Source: Verrucomicrobiota bacterium (GTDB taxonomy: Bacteria; Verrucomicrobiota; Verrucomicrobiia; Chthoniobacterales; UBA10450). Taken from it: DNA of 8,169 bases. The stretch is from positions 1 to 8,169 of the forward strand of contig QHPM01000291.1 of assembly GCA_003219095.1 (NCBI GenBank), in the 5' to 3' direction. Made by a program: the position numbers and the translations under genes. Below, piece after piece: positions 6,630 through 8,169 of the stretch. The notes beneath the pieces were generated by a model, which was given only the letters and a program-made list of their open reading frames with translations, ran no database searches and was not told the DNA's origin. Each line of letters opens with the position of its first letter. The first letter of the stretch is position 1.

Positions 6630-7376
6630 ATGTCGACCGAGAAGACAACTGAGCCTTCGACTATCGGGATTGTCATTTCGTTCATTGTGCCGGCTTATAA
6701 TGAAGAAGCCGAACTGCCAGGCACGCTTCGCGCCATTCGTTCTGCCGTCGCCGGTTATGAGCATGAGATTGTGCTGGTAAACGATGGATCAACGGATGCG
6801 ACCGGCGCAATCGGCGAAGAATTCGGCGCGTGTGTGATTTCGATCCAGCGCCGGCAAATCGCAGCCGCGCGTAACGCCGGGGCCGCCGCTGCGCGCGGCA
6901 ACGTTTTCATTTTCGTCGATGCTGATACTCGGATCGGACCAGAACACGTGCGGGGGGCAGTTGAAGCGCTCGAGAATGGTTGTGCCGGCGGCGGGGCGCG
7001 GCTGGCAACTGATCGTGAAATTCCGCTCTGGGGCAGAATCTTCTTCCGTGTTTTTACGACTGTATATTTCGGACTCAACTTCGGCGCGGGCGCTTTTCTC
7101 TTTACCACGCGCGAGAATTTTTTTGCGGCTGGCGGTTTCGACGAGATTTACTTCGCAAGCGAAGAGGTATTTTTTACCATCGCGCTGAAACGCCTGGGAC
7201 GATTCAGGCTATTGCGCGAACCAGCCATGACCTCGGGCCGAAAACTGCGGATGTATTCAGGCTGGAAAATTTTTACCCGTTCTCTTTCTTTGATCTTCGG
7301 CGGTCCGGGTGGAGTGATGTCGCGAAAAAAGCTCGATATGTGGTACAGTGGCGAGCGCGAGAAACGCATCAGCTAA
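6630..7376 (+). CDS. Family 2 glycosyltransferase
   Basis: A 248-residue GT2 (GT-A fold) glycosyltransferase, which moves a sugar from a nucleotide donor to an unidentified acceptor. Motifs: SFIVPAYNEEAELPGTL (17-33) at the nucleotide-binding start, VLVNDGSTDAT (48-58), RNAGAAAARG (81-90), the metal-binding DxD as VDADT (96-100), FGAGAFLFTT (151-160), and GGFDEIYFASEEVFF (168-182), where SEE fills the place of the acceptor-side ED. No membrane helices are obvious beyond a mildly hydrophobic stretch near 140-160, so it may be cytoplasmic or peripheral. The frame reaches back to a GTG at 6606, but the ATG at 6630 has AGGAAG at a suitable spacing, the best ribosome binding site in the window. 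A role in cell-surface or lipid glycosylation is inferred. Confidence 0.9.
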   Translation: MSTEKTTEPSTIGIVISFIVPAYNEEAELPGTLRAIRSAVAGYEHEIVLVNDGSTDATGAIGEEFGACVISIQRRQIAAARNAGAAAARGNVFIFVDADTRIGPEHVRGAVEALENGCAGGGARLATDREIPLWGRIFFRVFTTVYFGLNFGAGAFLFTTRENFFAAGGFDEIYFASEEVFFTIALKRLGRFRLLREPAMTSGRKLRMYSGWKIFTRSLSLIFGGPGGVMSRKKLDMWYSGEREKRIS

Positions 7377-7445
7377 GACGCGAAAAATGATGGCCAGGTG
7401 CAAAGCGGCCATGTAGTCTCCCAGAATCTAACCGCAAAAAAACCT

Positions 7446-7706
7446 ATGCTACACATCATCTGGCACATCATTGTTGGTTTCGTTGTCGGTCTGGTCGCGC
7501 GCGCCGTCATGCCCGGAGCCCAAGCCATGGGCTTGATCAAAACGACGTTGCTCGGGATCGTAGGCGGCGTTGTCGGCGGATTAATTGGCCGGCTCTTCTC
7601 CAAGCCGGAACCGGGCTCGGCTTTTCATCCCGCAGGGTTCATCATGTCAGTCATCGGCGCCGTTATTGTCCTCTTTCTTTGGACGCGATTCGCGCCGGCC
7701 GGGTAA
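7446..7706 (+). CDS. GlsB/YeaQ/YmgE family small membrane protein
   Basis: An 86-residue hydrophobic protein with three probable membrane helices: about 3-20 (HIIWHIIVGFVVGLVARA), 30-50 (the glycine-rich GIVGGVVGGLIGRLF) and 62-80 (MSVIGAVIVLFLW). The VGLVARAVMPG and glycine-zipper segments fit the transglycosylase-associated / GlsB-YeaQ-YmgE family of stress-linked inner-membrane proteins, whose biochemical role is unsettled. The frame is open back to a GTG at 7398, but the extra residues are polar and unlike the family, so the ATG at 7446 is preferred; it lacks a Shine-Dalgarno. It lies 69 bp after the glycosyltransferase gene and is followed almost directly by the next gene on the same strand. 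Confidence 0.9.
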   Translation: MLHIIWHIIVGFVVGLVARAVMPGAQAMGLIKTTLLGIVGGVVGGLIGRLFSKPEPGSAFHPAGFIMSVIGAVIVLFLWTRFAPAG

Positions 7707-7707
7707 G

Positions 7708-8136
7708 TTGGAAGCAAAGATACGCGATTTCACAAACGACCAGGAAGTGCGCGAACTAGTACGCGCCTTCGAGGAAGCGACGGTTCTGCCTTCGCAATTC
7801 CATCACTGCGCCCACATTGCCGTGGCGTTGGCTTATTTGGCCGAAGCCCGGCTCGATGACGCGACCGCGCGGATGCGGGAGACGCTGGAAAGATTCACGC
7901 AACATCACGGGGTCAATGTTTATCATGAAACAGTGACCCGTTTTTGGATGAAGCTGCTCGATCATCTGGCGACGACTCATTACCGCGACATGCCATTGTG
8001 GCGGCGGATTAATTTGATCGTGGAACGCTGGGCCGCAGTGAATCCAATCGCGGCGCATTATTCGCGCAGCGTTATCAGCTCGCGCGCTGCCCGCGAAACC
8101 TGGATCGCGCCGGATCGGTTGCCGCTGCCGTTCTAA
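7708..8136 (+). CDS. Uncharacterised 142-aa protein with FHHxxH and YHET motifs
   Basis: I cannot name this family with certainty. From a TTG at 7708 it gives 142 residues that look largely helical. Apparent signature motifs are FHHCAH (31-36), YHETVTRFW (72-80), HYSRS (117-121) and TWIAPDRLPLPF at the end. The grouped H32, H33, H36, H73 and E74 could bind a metal or form an active site, which is inference only. The frame is open back to 7585, but that part overlaps the GlsB-like gene and reads as low-quality Ser/Arg-rich sequence. The TTG falls 2 bases after the preceding stop, so translational coupling is likely. A GTG further in is a less likely start. No signal peptide or membrane segment is visible. 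Confidence 0.72.
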   Translation: MEAKIRDFTNDQEVRELVRAFEEATVLPSQFHHCAHIAVALAYLAEARLDDATARMRETLERFTQHHGVNVYHETVTRFWMKLLDHLATTHYRDMPLWRRINLIVERWAAVNPIAAHYSRSVISSRAARETWIAPDRLPLPF

Positions 8137-8150
8137 CTCACTCTGGGGAG

Positions 8151-8169
8151 CGCAGGCTGCCAGCCTGTG
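8151..8169. repeat. Hairpin repeat at the right edge (incomplete)
   Basis: CAGGCT (8153-8158) pairs with AGCCTG (8162-8167) around a three-base loop, extendable by a C-G and a G-T pair to the last base. It lies 14 bp after the last gene. The wording resembles dispersed REP-type repeats like that at 2598-2649, but the element is cut by the window edge and there is no visible T-tract, so repeat or terminator cannot be settled. Confidence 0.45.

Noticed and set aside
7390..7412. Possible terminator hairpin (ATGGCC / GGCCAT) after the glycosyltransferase
   Set aside because: The stem is only 6 bp with an 11-base loop and no T-tract, too weak to call.
7585..7707. 41-residue N-terminal extension of the last gene
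   Set aside because: It overlaps the GlsB-like coding sequence in another frame and reads as Ser/Arg-rich filler.
1..8169. CRISPR arrays, tRNA or rRNA genes, transposases, phage or toxin-antitoxin genes
   Set aside because: None were seen. The repeats present are single palindromic elements or a short heptamer run, not spaced direct repeats, and no mobile-element protein is encoded.

Overview
The window reads as chromosomal DNA of a moderately GC-rich bacterium, most likely a member of the Verrucomicrobiota (Chthoniobacter/Udaeobacter-like). The case rests on the gene order rpmE-prfA-prmC-murA, on starts that mostly lack Shine-Dalgarno sequences, and on dispersed palindromic repeats of a kind I associate with such soil lineages. 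This placement is inference; no rRNA or marker-gene comparison was possible. Nothing marks the window as a phage, plasmid or defence island.

Left part (1-2319, minus strand): an acyl/aryl-CoA ligase-like adenylating enzyme (ANL superfamily), followed downstream by a protein with two tandem response-regulator receiver domains that runs off the left edge. The ligase gene carries a 93-bp palindromic repeat read in frame as about 31 residues.

Central part (2367-5957, plus strand): a housekeeping cluster. It encodes zinc-type ribosomal protein L31 (rpmE), peptide chain release factor 1 (prfA), the methyltransferase that modifies the release-factor GGQ glutamine (prmC), and UDP-GlcNAc enolpyruvyl transferase (murA), the first committed step of peptidoglycan synthesis. 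prmC and murA overlap by 8 nt. A cloverleaf-shaped repeat separates rpmE from prfA. A second palindromic element, ending in the same way as the one in the ligase gene, separates prfA from prmC. prmC also contains a 7-bp tandem repeat within its coding sequence.

Right part (6032-8136): a run of small or envelope-related genes. These are a DUF4870 membrane protein, a 52-residue putative lipoprotein on the opposite strand (convergent with DUF4870, divergent from the next gene), a family 2 glycosyltransferase, a GlsB/YeaQ/YmgE-type small membrane protein, and an uncharacterised 142-residue protein with conserved-looking His motifs that probably starts at TTG. A hairpin repeat begins at the right edge.

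I do not see a clearly new multi-gene system. The most noteworthy signals are the palindromic repeats, one recruited into a protein and another able to mislead start-site annotation, the heptamer repeat in prmC, PrmC's NLPY in place of NPPY, and the uncharacterised protein at the right end. No stretch longer than about 140 bases lacks a gene.
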